A stretch of 64,000 nucleotides of DNA from Arthrobacter sp. zg-Y20 (GTDB taxonomy: Bacteria > Actinomycetota > Actinomycetes > Actinomycetales > Micrococcaceae): NCBI RefSeq assembly GCF_030142075.1, contig NZ_CP126241.1:1240001-1304000 (forward strand). The letters run 5' to 3'. The position numbers were made by a program, and so were the translations under genes. This document shows positions 35,029 through 44,333 of this stretch, piece by piece. Within the stretch, counting starts at the first letter, position 1, and the number at the start of each line of letters is the position of its first letter. Below the pieces are notes generated by a model that was not told the origin of the DNA, searched no databases, and saw only the letters and a program-made list of their open reading frames with translations.

Positions 35029-35508
35029 CTAGGAAACCCCGTGCCCCGGCCCTGTGCGCAGCAGGGGAGTGGCGCGCAGGGGGATTAGTTCGCCCATGGC
35101 GAGGTTGGTGTCGCACCGCTGCACGCCGTCGATGGCCAGGATCAGCTTGTTGATCCGGAACAGGTCCTCCGCGTCCGCGGCCACCACGCGCAGCAGCAGA
35201 TCCGCGTCTCCGGTGAGCCCGTGCGCCTCGATGACTTCAGGCAGCTCCGCCAGATCGGCGGTGATCCGGGACAGTTCCGGCTGATGCACGTGGACGTGGA
35301 CGAAGGCCATCAGCGGATAGCCCAGTGCGGCCGTGTTGATCCGGCGTTCGAACGGCAGGAACGCACCCTTGCGCTCCAAACCGGCCAGCCGGGCCTGGAC
35401 AGTATTCCGTGAAAGCCCGAGCACGGCGGCCAGCGCCACGGCGGTGCGGGTGGAATCCTCCGCCAGGGCAAGCAGGAGCCGGCGGTCGGTGGCGTCGAGG
35501 GGCTGCAT
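35029..35508 (-). CDS. Lrp/AsnC family regulator (BkdR-like)
   Basis: A 159-residue leucine-responsive-type regulator. The N-terminal HTH is LDATDRRLLLALAEDSTRTAVALAAVLGLSRNTVQARL, and the C-terminal RAM/ligand domain includes MAFVHVHVHQPE and HGLTGDADLLLRVVA with the effector-binding GD pair. It is divergent from the branched-chain 2-oxoacid dehydrogenase operon, the classic place for a BkdR activator. Start ATG 35508 is chosen; a GTG at 35526 would add six residues. That it controls the neighbouring bkd operon in response to branched-chain amino acids is an inference from family and position. Confidence 0.88.
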   Translation of the reverse strand: MQPLDATDRRLLLALAEDSTRTAVALAAVLGLSRNTVQARLAGLERKGAFLPFERRINTAALGYPLMAFVHVHVHQPELSRITADLAELPEVIEAHGLTGDADLLLRVVAADAEDLFRINKLILAIDGVQRCDTNLAMGELIPLRATPLLRTGPGHGVS

Positions 35509-35592
35509 AGTGCGCAACGCTAGCACGGCCCATCGGCCGCTTATAGGGCAGGATGCTCGGTCTTTTCGCTAATGGTTGTGCTGGATGCCGGG

Positions 35593-35608
35593 TGTGAGTA
35601 GGGTCACA
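35593..35608. promoter_or_regulatory. CRP/GlxR-type palindrome upstream of bkd operon
   Basis: TGTGAGTAGGGTCACA has both perfect consensus arms TGTGA and TCACA with a 6-bp centre. It lies 89 bases before the E1alpha start, between the Lrp regulator and the operon. Confidence 0.7.
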
Positions 35609-35681
35609 TTTACGCGGGCAATGGAGCCCGGCGTAGGCCCCGCCACCCCTGGGGCCCAACCACGGAAGGATGCGTATCCCA

Positions 35682-36815
35682 GTGTCCCTGCATACCCCGG
35701 TGCGGCACCCGGAAAACTCCGGCAGCTCACCCACCGATCCCTACGTCCAGCTGATCACACCGGAGGGCGTACGCGTCCCGGACCCCCTGTATGACCGCTG
35801 GGTGAAAGACGTCGACGGCGCCCGGCTCCGGGAACTCTTCCTGGACATGGCAGTCATCCGCCGGATCGATACCGAAGCCACCGCACTGCAGCGCCAGGGC
35901 GAGCTGGGGCTGTGGCCCCCGCTGCTGGGCCAGGAAGCCGCCCAGATCGGCTCCGGCCGGTCGCTGCGCAGCTCCGACTTTGCGTTCACCAGCTACCGCG
36001 AAAACGGCGTGGCCTACTGCCGCGGCGTGGGCATGGAAGACCTGATGCGGGTTTGGCGCGGCAACGCCGCGGCCGGCTGGGACCCCTACAGCGTCAACAT
36101 GGCCCCGACCCAGGTCATCATCGGCGCCCAGGCCCTGCACGCGGCCGGGTACGCCATGGGCATCAGCTATGACGGGTCCGACGATGCCGCCATCAGCTAC
36201 TTCGGTGACGGCGCCACCAGCCAGGGCGACGTCAACGAAGCCATGGTTTTCGCTGCCAGTTACCAGGCGCCGGTGGTCTTTTTCTGCACCAACAACCAGT
36301 GGGCCATCTCCGAACCGGTCACCCTGCAGGCCCAGGTGCCCATTGCCAACCGCGCCCCGGGCTTCGGCATCCCCTCTATCCGCGTGGACGGCAACGACGT
36401 ACTGGCGGTAATGGCCGCCACCCGGGAGGCACTGGACCGTGCCCGCACCGGCAACGGCCCCACCTTCGTTGAGGCCGTGACCTATCGGATGGGCCCGCAC
36501 ACAACGGCCGATGATCCCACCCGGTACCGGGACGCAGCCGAACTGGAGCAGTGGCGCGGCAAGGATCCGCTGGCCCGGGTCCAGGCGCTGCTGGAAACCA
36601 TGGGGCTTTTCGACGCCGCCTTTGCCGCCGACGTCGATGCCCGCACCGACGCAGCAGCGGCGGAACTGCGTGCCGCCTGCCTGGGCATGCCGGACCCGCA
36701 GCCCGCCGACGTTTTCGCGCATGTCTACGCGGAGCCGCATTCCTGGCTGGACCGCCAGCAGGAACAGTACTCGCGTTACCTCAGCGGTTTCGCCGGCGAA
36801 GCGACCCGCTCATGA
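35682..36815 (+). CDS. bkdA: Branched-chain 2-oxoacid dehydrogenase E1 alpha subunit
   Basis: Decarboxylating subunit of the thiamine-diphosphate-dependent dehydrogenase that turns branched-chain 2-oxoacids into acyl-CoAs. The ThDP-binding motif GDGATSQGDVNEAM ... FFCTNN is complete near residue 175-210, and the phosphorylation-loop region YRMGPHTTADDPTRYR is present. Length about 377 aa. The GTG at 35682 (RBS GGAAGGA 11 bases upstream) is chosen; an ATG at 35670 lies on top of that RBS. The stop overlaps the E1beta start by four bases. A pyruvate substrate cannot be excluded by sequence alone, but the Lrp and leucine neighbours favour branched-chain acids. Confidence 0.88.
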   Translation: MSLHTPVRHPENSGSSPTDPYVQLITPEGVRVPDPLYDRWVKDVDGARLRELFLDMAVIRRIDTEATALQRQGELGLWPPLLGQEAAQIGSGRSLRSSDFAFTSYRENGVAYCRGVGMEDLMRVWRGNAAAGWDPYSVNMAPTQVIIGAQALHAAGYAMGISYDGSDDAAISYFGDGATSQGDVNEAMVFAASYQAPVVFFCTNNQWAISEPVTLQAQVPIANRAPGFGIPSIRVDGNDVLAVMAATREALDRARTGNGPTFVEAVTYRMGPHTTADDPTRYRDAAELEQWRGKDPLARVQALLETMGLFDAAFAADVDARTDAAAAELRAACLGMPDPQPADVFAHVYAEPHSWLDRQQEQYSRYLSGFAGEATRS

Positions 36816-37837
36816 CCACCATGACTTTCGGCAAGGCCATTACCGCCGGGCTGCGCCGGGCAATGGAAAACGACCCCAAGGTCCTGATCATGGGGGAAGA
36901 CGTGGGCAAGCTCGGCGGCGTCTTCCGGATCACGGACGGACTCCAGAAGGATTTCGGTGCGGACCGGGTGGTGGACACCCCGCTGGCTGAATCCGGCATT
37001 ATGGGCACCGCCGTGGGCCTCGCCTTCCGCGGCTACCGGCCGGTGGTGGAAATCCAGTTTGACGGGTTCATCTATCCGGCTTTCGACCAGATTGTGTCCC
37101 AGGTGGCGAAGATGCATTACCGGACCCGGGGAGCGGTCAAGCTGCCACTGACTATCCGGGTGCCTTTCGGCGGCGGGATCGGCTCCCCGGAGCACCACTC
37201 CGAGTCGCCGGAGGCCTACTTCACGCACACCTCCGGGCTGCGCGTGATCAGCGTGTCCAACCCCCAGGACGCCTACACCATGATCCAGCAGGCGATCGCT
37301 TCCGACGATCCGGTCCTGTACTTCGAGCCGAAGCGCCGCTACCACGTCAAGGGCGAGGTGGAAGAGGCGGCTGAAGCGCAGCTGCCCATGGGAGCGGCCC
37401 GCGTGGTCACCCCGGGCAGCGACGTCACCCTGGTGGCTTACGGTCCGCTGGTTCCCACCGCCCGCGACGCGGCCGTGGCGGCCTCGGACGAGGGAGTGTC
37501 CGTGGAGGTCATTGACCTGCGTTCGCTGGCGCCGGTGGACTTCGCCACGGTGGAGGCTTCGGTGCGCAAGACCGGCCGGCTGGTGATTACCCATGAGGCG
37601 GCACAGTTCGGCGGACTCGGTGCGGAAATCGCCGCGAGCATCACCGAACGCTGCTTCGACTACCTGGAGCACGCACCCGTCCGGGTGACCGGTTTCGACA
37701 TTCCGTATCCGCCGGCCCGGCTGGAGTCCCACCACCTTCCGGACCTGGACCGGATCCTGGACGGGGTCGACTGCGTCCTGCGCCGCCCCAGTTCCCTTGC
37801 CCCGGCTCCCGGCCGCACCGTCTCGGCGGTGGGCTGA
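36812..37837 (+). CDS. bkdB: Branched-chain 2-oxoacid dehydrogenase E1 beta subunit
   Basis: Second E1 subunit, which completes the ThDP site. Signatures: MGEDVGKLGGVFRITDGL, DTPLAESGIMGTAVGLAFRG, VVEIQFDGFIYPAFDQIVSQ and PFGGGIGSPEHHSESPEAYF. The C-terminal transketolase domain has VIDLRSLAPVD and THEAAQFGGLGAEIAA. Length 341 aa is normal. The ATG at 36812 overlaps the E1alpha stop (ATGA), and its own stop overlaps the E2 start (TGATG), so the three subunits are translated in tight coupling. A longer in-frame reading upstream overlaps E1alpha and is not used. Confidence 0.9.
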   Translation: MTTMTFGKAITAGLRRAMENDPKVLIMGEDVGKLGGVFRITDGLQKDFGADRVVDTPLAESGIMGTAVGLAFRGYRPVVEIQFDGFIYPAFDQIVSQVAKMHYRTRGAVKLPLTIRVPFGGGIGSPEHHSESPEAYFTHTSGLRVISVSNPQDAYTMIQQAIASDDPVLYFEPKRRYHVKGEVEEAAEAQLPMGAARVVTPGSDVTLVAYGPLVPTARDAAVAASDEGVSVEVIDLRSLAPVDFATVEASVRKTGRLVITHEAAQFGGLGAEIAASITERCFDYLEHAPVRVTGFDIPYPPARLESHHLPDLDRILDGVDCVLRRPSSLAPAPGRTVSAVG

Positions 37838-39177
37838 TGCTGCGGGAATTCCGGCTTCCGGATCTGGGTGAAGGCCTCACTGAATCCGAGATCGTCAACT
37901 GGCACATTGCCGTGGGGGATACCGTAACGCTGAACCAGGTGATTGCCGAGGTGGAAACCGCCAAGGCAGTGGTGGAACTGCCCTCCCCGTACGAAGGCGT
38001 GGTGGCATGCCTGCACGAGCAGCCCGGAACCGTGGTGGAGGTCGGCTCGCCGATTGTATCCTTCGAGGTTGCTGCGGCCGCCGGTGCCCAGCCGGAGCAG
38101 GCACCTGACGCCCCGGCCCGGCGCGAACCGAACCTGGTGGGCTATGGGGCGGTGCCGGATTCCACCGGCCGGCCCGCCCGACGACGCCGGGCAGCGGCGT
38201 CGGCAGCGGCAGAACCGGCACCCCGTCCGGCGCCCCAACCGGCACCCGTGTCCGAAGCGCCCGTGTCCGAAGCGCCCGTGTCCGAAGCGCCCGTGTCCGA
38301 ACGCCCCCGGTCCACGCCTCCGGTCCGCAAACTGGCCCGGGACATGGGAATCGACCTGGCCCAGGTCCGGGGTACCGGACCCGAGGGGCTCGTGGTGCGG
38401 GCCGACGTCGTACGCGCCGCCTCCCCGGCGGCAGCGCCGGCCACCGGGACGGCCGCGGAATCCGAGCTGCAGCCGGGACGGGAAGAGCGCATCCGGATTT
38501 CTGGGGTCCGGAAGCACACCGCCGCGGCCATGGTGGCCAGTGCCTTTACCGCACCGCATGCCACCGTGTTCCTGACCGTGGACGTCACAGCCACCATGGA
38601 CCTGCTGGCCCGGCTCCGGGCTCAGCCGGACTTTGACGGTGTGAAGCTTTCACCGCTGACCCTGGCGGCGAAGGCAGTGTGCCTGGGCCTTCGGCGTTTC
38701 CCGGCAGTGAATTCCCGCTGGGACGCGGACGCCGGGGAGATCATCCGCTATAACTACGTGAACCTCGGCATCGCGGCAGCCACGCCCCGCGGACTGACCG
38801 TTCCGAACATCAAGGACGCCCAGAAGCTGAGCCTGCACGGCCTCGCGGCCGCCGTCACCGCGCTGGCACAAACGGCACGGGACGGGAAAACCGCACCAGC
38901 GGACCTCGCCGGAGGCACTATTTCCATCTCCAACGTGGGTGTGTTCGGCGTGGATGCGGGCACACCCATCCTGAACCCGGGGGAGGCGGCCATCCTTGCC
39001 CTGGGTGCGGTCCGCCGCCAGCCCTGGGAGTACAACGGCGATATTGCGCTGCGTTCGATGATGACCCTGAGCCTGTCCTTCGACCACCGGCTGGTGGACG
39101 GAGAACAGGGAGCCGGGTTCCTCCGCGCGGTGGGCGACGTGCTGGCCGAGCCGGTGCTCGCCTTGGCGATGGCCTGA
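37837..39177 (+). CDS. bkdC: Branched-chain 2-oxoacid dehydrogenase E2, dihydrolipoyl acyltransferase
   Basis: Core acyltransferase of the complex, 446 residues. Order of domains: one lipoyl domain (residues 1-78, lipoyl Lys43 in EVETAKAVVELPS), an Ala/Pro-rich linker with four PVSEA repeats at residues 137-156, an E3-binding domain (TPPVRKLARDMGIDLAQVRG, about 160-195), and the catalytic domain with the active-site segment FDHRLVDGEQGAGFL (His near 417) and the Asp/Gly of that motif. The E3 dihydrolipoamide dehydrogenase gene is not in this operon, so the complex must borrow it from elsewhere. The operon ends in a strong hairpin. Confidence 0.92.
   Translation: MLREFRLPDLGEGLTESEIVNWHIAVGDTVTLNQVIAEVETAKAVVELPSPYEGVVACLHEQPGTVVEVGSPIVSFEVAAAAGAQPEQAPDAPARREPNLVGYGAVPDSTGRPARRRRAAASAAAEPAPRPAPQPAPVSEAPVSEAPVSEAPVSERPRSTPPVRKLARDMGIDLAQVRGTGPEGLVVRADVVRAASPAAAPATGTAAESELQPGREERIRISGVRKHTAAAMVASAFTAPHATVFLTVDVTATMDLLARLRAQPDFDGVKLSPLTLAAKAVCLGLRRFPAVNSRWDADAGEIIRYNYVNLGIAAATPRGLTVPNIKDAQKLSLHGLAAAVTALAQTARDGKTAPADLAGGTISISNVGVFGVDAGTPILNPGEAAILALGAVRRQPWEYNGDIALRSMMTLSLSFDHRLVDGEQGAGFLRAVGDVLAEPVLALAMA
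38245..38304 (+). repeat. 15-bp tandem repeat, four copies, in the E2 linker
   Basis: CCCGTGTCCGAAGCG repeated four times, the last ending GAACGC. It keeps the frame and encodes PVSEA units in the flexible linker between lipoyl and E3-binding domains. Near-identical copies suggest recent slippage, so copy number may vary between strains. Confidence 0.85.
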
Positions 39178-39192
39178 CCCGCCTTCAACGCG

Positions 39193-39233
39193 GGCAGGAC
39201 CCGTACCGGATCATCTCCGGTACGGGTCCTGCC
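39193..39233. terminator. Terminator after bkd operon
   Basis: A perfect 18-bp stem around a 5-base TCATC loop (GGCAGGACCCGTACCGGA and complement), followed by TTGTTA. It lies between convergent genes. Confidence 0.85.
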
Positions 39234-39270
39234 TTGTTACAGTCCGCTTTTCGCTGCCTGTAACTATTGC

Positions 39271-39738
39271 CTAGTTCAGTTCGAGCTCGAGTTCCTTGAC
39301 CACGGCGCCGCGCGCGTTGGCGAAGCCCTGGGTTTCACCGATTACCTTGAAGCCGTACTTCTCCAGGATGCGGATGGAACTCACATTGTCCGCAACCGCC
39401 CGGGCGCGGACGGGACGGTCGCTGAACTCTTCCAGGAACAGGCCGACGGCGGCGGTGGTGATGCCGCGGCCCCAGCGTGCCTTGTCGATCCAGTAGCTGA
39501 TTTCGGGGACGTCGCCGTCGCGGTAGGCCAGGATGCTGCCGACTACCTCGCCGTCGGACACGATGGTGCGCACCGTAATGGATTCATCGTTGAGGATGCT
39601 CTGCCAGTGATGGTCAAAGACGCCGCGGTCCGACGGGTTCTTGGCGGTGAAGGCCGCCATATGGTTGGCGCTGGGATCCAGCTGATGGGAGAAGAATTCC
39701 TCCAGATCGGCGGGAACTACGGCACGAAGCTCAATCAC
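39271..39738 (-). CDS. GNAT family N-acetyltransferase
   Basis: A 155-residue single-domain acetyltransferase of the RimJ/RimL-like branch. It opens IELRAVVPADLEEFF, has EISYWIDKARWGRGITTAAVGLFLEE as the acetyl-CoA-binding motif A (R-W-G-R-G-I), and ends with RILEKYGFKVIGETQ, motif B. The start is GTG at 39738. It stands between the bkd operon and a TetR gene and shows no sign of belonging to leucine breakdown. The acceptor (protein N-terminus or small molecule) is unknown. Confidence 0.88.
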   Translation of the reverse strand: MIELRAVVPADLEEFFSHQLDPSANHMAAFTAKNPSDRGVFDHHWQSILNDESITVRTIVSDGEVVGSILAYRDGDVPEISYWIDKARWGRGITTAAVGLFLEEFSDRPVRARAVADNVSSIRILEKYGFKVIGETQGFANARGAVVKELELELN

Positions 39739-39798
39739 AGCAGGTCTTTCTGCTCGGGGTTTGGGGAGTGTTCGGAGGGAAGGAAAAAAGTCCGGCAG

Positions 39799-40428
39799 CT
39801 ACTCGGCGTTCAGGGCCGCCCACGCCATTCTATCGAGCAGGGAGCGCAGCCGTGCGGTCTCCCGGGCGCTGGTGCGCCCGTGCATCGAGTGCGACGTTGA
39901 GTTGATCAGGCCGAAAACGCCCTGCGCCCGGTGCCGCAGCAGCGGCAGGTCGGAGCCGGGATGCAGGGCGGACAGTGCGTCCACCCATACCCCCACGTAC
40001 TGGCGCTGCAGGGACCGGACCCGGCGTTCGTCGTCTTCGGGAAGGCTGCCCAGATCCCGGTCCTGGACCCGGATCACGTCTGCCTGCCGCAGGGCGAAGT
40101 CCACCTGGAATTCCACCAGGCCGCGCAGGGCAATTTCGGGCGTGGCTGATTCGGCCACCACTGCTTTGCCGCCCTCCAGCAGGTCCTGGCTGACTCCCAC
40201 CAGCAGGGCGGAGAGCACGGCCGGTTTGCCGCTGAAGTGCCGGTATACCGCGGGGCCGCTGACGCCGGCGGCCGCACCGAGTTCTTCAATGGAGACCCCG
40301 TTGTAGCCGCGCTCGGCAAACAGGGCCGCGGCGGCGTCGAGCATCGCGGCCCGGCGCGACGCTTTGGCGAGGCTGCGCCCCGTCATCCGGACCTTCTCGT
40401 TGGTTGCATCGTCTTTAGCTGCGTCCAT
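39799..40428 (-). CDS. TetR regulator divergent from leucine-catabolism operon
   Basis: A 209-residue TetR repressor. The HTH region is RRAAMLDAAAALFAERGYNGVSIEELGAAAGVSGPAVYRHF; the ligand domain follows with a VQDRDLGSLPEDDER loop. It is divergent from the carboxylase operon with a 133-base gap that contains an AGTTAAT inverted repeat. Its position matches the TetR gene Rv2506 beside the M. tuberculosis leucine cluster. A probable inducer is an acyl-CoA intermediate such as isovaleryl- or methylcrotonyl-CoA, which is inference. ATG 40428 has AAGGGG upstream; a GTG six bases earlier is possible. Confidence 0.87.
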   Translation of the reverse strand: MDAAKDDATNEKVRMTGRSLAKASRRAAMLDAAAALFAERGYNGVSIEELGAAAGVSGPAVYRHFSGKPAVLSALLVGVSQDLLEGGKAVVAESATPEIALRGLVEFQVDFALRQADVIRVQDRDLGSLPEDDERRVRSLQRQYVGVWVDALSALHPGSDLPLLRHRAQGVFGLINSTSHSMHGRTSARETARLRSLLDRMAWAALNAE

Positions 40429-40480
40429 ACCCACCCCTTCTGATCGGACAGAGCATTTCTCCCATTGTGGTGGACAGGTC

Positions 40481-40523
40481 AGTTAATAACCAATAACCTG
40501 ACTTGGGTTAGGGGTCATTAACT
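40481..40523. promoter_or_regulatory. Candidate operator between TetR and carboxylase operon
   Basis: AGTTAAT (40481-40487) and its complement ATTAACT (40517-40523) flank an A/T-rich segment with two direct AATAACC copies. This is the only AT-rich stretch in the divergent promoter region and the likely TetR binding site. Confidence 0.45.
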
Positions 40524-40561
40524 CGGGTTTGGGCCGGTTAGCCCCTCGGCAGGAGGACGTC

Positions 40562-42166
40562 ATGGAGACACTGAAATCCGGGCTCGACACCGCGGCGGAC
40601 GCGTTTGCGCTCAATACTGCAGCCCAGCAGGCCCTGGCCGATGAACTGCGCAACCGGCTGGCTGCAGCCGCCGAGGGCGGGCCGCAGCGCTCCCGCGAGC
40701 GGCACACCGCGCGGGGCAAGCTGCTGCCCCGGGACCGGGTGAGCCGCCTGCTCGATGTTGGCAGTCCCTTCCTGGAGATCGCTCCGCTGGCTGCCGAGGA
40801 CATGTACGACGGCGAGTGCCCCGGCGCCGGCCTGATCGCCGGCATCGGCCTGGTTCAGGGCCGGCAGGTGATGGTCCTGTCCAACGATGCGACGGTCAAG
40901 GGCGGGACCTACTATCCGATGACCGTCAAGAAGCACCTGCGCGCCCAGGAAATCGCGCTCGAGAACCGGTTGCCGTGCATTTATCTGGTGGACTCCGGCG
41001 GCGCGTTCCTGCCACGCCAGGACGAAGTGTTCCCGGACCGTGAGCACTTTGGCCGGATCTTCTTCAACCAGGCGCAGATGTCCGCCCGCAAAATTCCGCA
41101 GGTCGCCGCGGTCCTGGGCTCCTGCACCGCCGGCGGCGCCTATGTGCCGGCCATGAGCGACGAGACCGTGATTGTCCGCAACCAGGGCACGATCTTCCTG
41201 GGCGGACCGCCGCTGGTCAAAGCTGCCATCGGCGAAATTGTGACCGCCGAGGAGCTGGGTGGCGGCGAGGTGCACTCGCGCACCAGCGGCGTGACGGACC
41301 ACCTCGCCGAGAATGATGCGCATGCGCTGGAAATAGTGCGCAGCATCGTGGAGACCTTTCCGCAGCAGCAGCCCGCGGCTGACCTGGTGGAAACCCGCCC
41401 GCCCGCCGAAGATCCGGCGGAAATCTACGGCGTGGTGCCGACGGACCTGCAGACCCCCTACGACGTCCGCGAACTCATTGCCCGCCTGATCGATGCCAGC
41501 GAATTCCACGAATTCAAAAAGGACTACGGCACCACCCTGGTCACCGGGTTCGCCCGGCTGCACGGCCACCGGATCGGCATTGTGGCCAACAACGGGGTGC
41601 TCTTCAGCGAATCGGCGCTCAAGGGTGCGCACTTCATTGAACTGTGCGACCAGCGAGGCATCCCCCTGGTCTTCCTGCAGAACATCTCCGGCTTTATGGT
41701 CGGCCGGGACTACGAGGCCGGCGGAATCGCCAAGAACGGCGCGAAGATGGTCACCGCCGTCGCCACCGCCCGGGTACCCAAACTAACCGTGGTGGTGGGC
41801 GGCTCCTTCGGGGCCGGCAACTATTCCATGTGCGGCCGGGCCTATTCACCGCGCTTCCTGTGGATGTGGCCGGCGGCCCGGATCTCCGTGATGGGCGGCG
41901 CGCAGGCGTCCTCGGTGCTGGCCACCGTCAAACGCGACCAGTTGGAGGCCCGCGGCGAGCAGTGGCCGGCGGAGGCGGAAGAAGCCTTCAAGGCGCCCAT
42001 CCGCGAGACCTACGAAGCCCAGGGCAGCCCCTACTATTCCACCGCCCGGCTGTGGGATGACGGCATCATCGACCCCCTCGACACCCGCACCGTCCTGGGC
42101 CTGGCCCTGGACGTCTGCGCCAACGCACCCCTGCCGGAGACCTCCTTCGGCCTGTTCCGGATGTGA
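40562..42166 (+). CDS. accD1: Acyl-CoA carboxylase beta subunit (methylcrotonoyl-CoA carboxylase type)
   Basis: Carboxyltransferase that moves CO2 from biotin to 3-methylcrotonoyl-CoA in leucine breakdown. 534 residues with the two crotonase-like halves: the N-terminal half carries [27 protein letters not shown] and [16 protein letters not shown]; the C-terminal half has [36 protein letters not shown] and [15 protein letters not shown]. These are closer to the MCC beta group than to propionyl-CoA carboxylase. Start ATG 40562 has GGCAGGAGG upstream. First gene of a seven-gene operon; the biotin-carrying alpha subunit follows after 7 bases. The gene symbol follows the mycobacterial name. Confidence 0.92.
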   Translation: METLKSGLDTAADAFALNTAAQQALADELRNRLAAAAEGGPQRSRERHTARGKLLPRDRVSRLLDVGSPFLEIAPLAAEDMYDGECPGAGLIAGIGLVQGRQVMVLSNDATVKGGTYYPMTVKKHLRAQEIALENRLPCIYLVDSGGAFLPRQDEVFPDREHFGRIFFNQAQMSARKIPQVAAVLGSCTAGGAYVPAMSDETVIVRNQGTIFLGGPPLVKAAIGEIVTAEELGGGEVHSRTSGVTDHLAENDAHALEIVRSIVETFPQQQPAADLVETRPPAEDPAEIYGVVPTDLQTPYDVRELIARLIDASEFHEFKKDYGTTLVTGFARLHGHRIGIVANNGVLFSESALKGAHFIELCDQRGIPLVFLQNISGFMVGRDYEAGGIAKNGAKMVTAVATARVPKLTVVVGGSFGAGNYSMCGRAYSPRFLWMWPAARISVMGGAQASSVLATVKRDQLEARGEQWPAEAEEAFKAPIRETYEAQGSPYYSTARLWDDGIIDPLDTRTVLGLALDVCANAPLPETSFGLFRM

Positions 42167-42173
42167 GCCCCCA

Positions 42174-44333
42174 ATGACACCCTTTGACGCTCCGCTGTTC
42201 CACACCGTGCTGGTGGCCAACCGCGGTGAAATCGCCTGCCGGGTCATCCGCACCCTCCGCGAGCTGGGGATCCGCTCGGTGGCGGTCTACAGCGACGACG
42301 ACGCCGGGGCGCGGCACGTGCGCGAAGCCGACACCGCCGTCCGGCTGGGCCCGGCACCGGCGAGGCAGAGCTACCTGTCCGTGGACGCCGTCCTGGCCGC
42401 GTGCCGCAGCACCGGCGCGCAGGCAGTGCACCCCGGGTACGGTTTCCTCAGCGAGAACGCCGATTTCGCCCGTGCTCTGGCCAACGCCGGCATCACCTTC
42501 ATTGGCCCGGGGGTAACCTCCCTGGACCTGATGGGGGACAAGATCCGGGCCAAGAACCACGTCCAGGCCCACGGGGTGCCCGTGGTGCCGGGCATTGCCG
42601 AACCGGGCCTGGACGATGCCCGGCTGCAGGCAGCCGCGGAGGGGATCGGTTATCCCATCCTGATCAAGCCTTCCGCCGGCGGCGGCGGAAAGGGCATGCA
42701 CGCCGTCGAACGGCCAGAAGACCTCGCTGCGGCACTGCAGACCGCCCGGCGCGTGGCCGCCTCGGCGTTCGGAGACGACACCCTGTTCCTTGAGCGCCTG
42801 GTGTCCTCACCCCGGCACATCGAGGTGCAGGTCCTCGCGGACACGCACGGGAACGTGGTCCACCTGGGGGAGCGGGAATGCTCCCTGCAGCGCCGGCACC
42901 AGAAAGTCATCGAAGAAGCCCCCTCGGTGCTGCTGGATCCGGCCACCCGGGAACGGATCGGCGAAGCGGCCTGCAACGCGGCGCGGTCCGTGGACTACAC
43001 GGGGGCCGGCACCGTGGAGTTCCTGGTCTCCGACGCCGCCCCGGATGAGTTCTTCTTCATGGAAATGAACACCCGCCTGCAGGTGGAGCACCCGGTCACC
43101 GAAATGGTCACCGGAGTGGACCTGGTAGCGGAGCAGGTCCGGATCGCCGCCGGGCACCCGCTGTCCTTCAAGCAGGAGGATGTGGTGCTCACCGGGCATG
43201 CCGTGGAAGCCCGGATCTACGCGGAGGACCCGGAACGGGATTTCCTGCCCACCTCGGGCTCGGTGCAGTGGCTGCAGGAACCGGCCGGAGAAGGTACCCG
43301 GATCGACTCCTCCCTGCTCCCGGGACTCGCAGTGTCCTCCAGCTATGACCCCATGCTGGCCAAGGTCATCGCCTGGGGCCCGGACCGGGGCACGGCGCTG
43401 GCCCGGCTGGACCGCGCGCTTGCCGGAACCACAGTGCTGGGCATCGGCACCAACGTGGAGTACCTGCGGCTGCTTCTGGCCGACCCCGATGTGCGGGCCG
43501 GCCGGCTGGACACCACCCTGATTGAGCGGCGGCTGCCGGGGATGCGGTTCCGCACCCCGGGGGATCCCGAACTGGCCGCCGCGGCCCTGCTGTATCTGCA
43601 GGGGCTGACCGGACCGGCGTCGGGCTCGCCCTGGCGGCGGGCGGACGGCTGGCGAGTGGGGACCGGGAACACCGGGGCCGCTGCGCCGCTGCACCTGGTC
43701 TTCGCCGCCCCGGCACCGGGAGGAGCCGACACTAACGTCACCGTCGCCGGCAGCGCGCAGAAGGCCACGGTGCGGATCGGCGAGGACGGTCCGGAGTACG
43801 CCGCGGCCCTGGTGACCGAGGGCCCGGCCGCGGCCGGCCGTCCCGTCCGGCTGACCCTGGACGGAATCCTGCACACGTTCACCACGGCAGTCGAGCCGGG
43901 CACCGGGGCCCTGTGGCTGGCCGGCAACAGTGCCGACGGACCGTTCACCGCACGCCTGCGCATCCGGAGCCGCACCGAACAGCTGGAGCGGCAGCTGGCG
44001 GCTGCAGGACGGGAAGCGGGCGACGCCGACCCCGTGGTGCGCTCGCCGATGCCCGGCACCGTGGTGGCCGTGGCCGTGCCCGACGGCGCCCGGGTGGCTG
44101 CCGGAGATCCGCTCCTGAGCGTGGAAGCCATGAAGATGGAGCACCAGCTGCGCGCGCCGGTGGCGGGAAGAGTCAGCCTCAGCCTCCGTCCCGGGGACCT
44201 CGTCAAGGCCGACCAGGTCCTGGCCACCGTGACGCCAGACCTTGCCGGCCCCGCCCCTGCAAGCCCTGATCCCGCAGTACCCGAAAGCACCGAACCCGAT
44301 TCCACTGAAGGAGCAGACCATGCCCGACTTTGA
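42174..44333 (+). CDS. accA1: Acyl-CoA carboxylase alpha subunit (biotin carboxylase + BCCP)
   Basis: Carboxylates biotin with ATP and bicarbonate and presents it to the beta subunit. 719 residues. The biotin carboxylase domain covers about 1-450: [47 protein letters not shown] (ATP-grasp), [12 protein letters not shown] and [17 protein letters not shown] middle linker domain is followed by a BCCP domain near 640-715 with the biotinyl Lys654 in [19 protein letters not shown] 42174 is chosen; the frame is open upstream but overlaps accD1 without family sequence. Its last 14 bases overlap the acyl-CoA dehydrogenase start. Confidence 0.93.
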   Translation: MTPFDAPLFHTVLVANRGEIACRVIRTLRELGIRSVAVYSDDDAGARHVREADTAVRLGPAPARQSYLSVDAVLAACRSTGAQAVHPGYGFLSENADFARALANAGITFIGPGVTSLDLMGDKIRAKNHVQAHGVPVVPGIAEPGLDDARLQAAAEGIGYPILIKPSAGGGGKGMHAVERPEDLAAALQTARRVAASAFGDDTLFLERLVSSPRHIEVQVLADTHGNVVHLGERECSLQRRHQKVIEEAPSVLLDPATRERIGEAACNAARSVDYTGAGTVEFLVSDAAPDEFFFMEMNTRLQVEHPVTEMVTGVDLVAEQVRIAAGHPLSFKQEDVVLTGHAVEARIYAEDPERDFLPTSGSVQWLQEPAGEGTRIDSSLLPGLAVSSSYDPMLAKVIAWGPDRGTALARLDRALAGTTVLGIGTNVEYLRLLLADPDVRAGRLDTTLIERRLPGMRFRTPGDPELAAAALLYLQGLTGPASGSPWRRADGWRVGTGNTGAAAPLHLVFAAPAPGGADTNVTVAGSAQKATVRIGEDGPEYAAALVTEGPAAAGRPVRLTLDGILHTFTTAVEPGTGALWLAGNSADGPFTARLRIRSRTEQLERQLAAAGREAGDADPVVRSPMPGTVVAVAVPDGARVAAGDPLLSVEAMKMEHQLRAPVAGRVSLSLRPGDLVKADQVLATVTPDLAGPAPASPDPAVPESTEPDSTEGADHARL

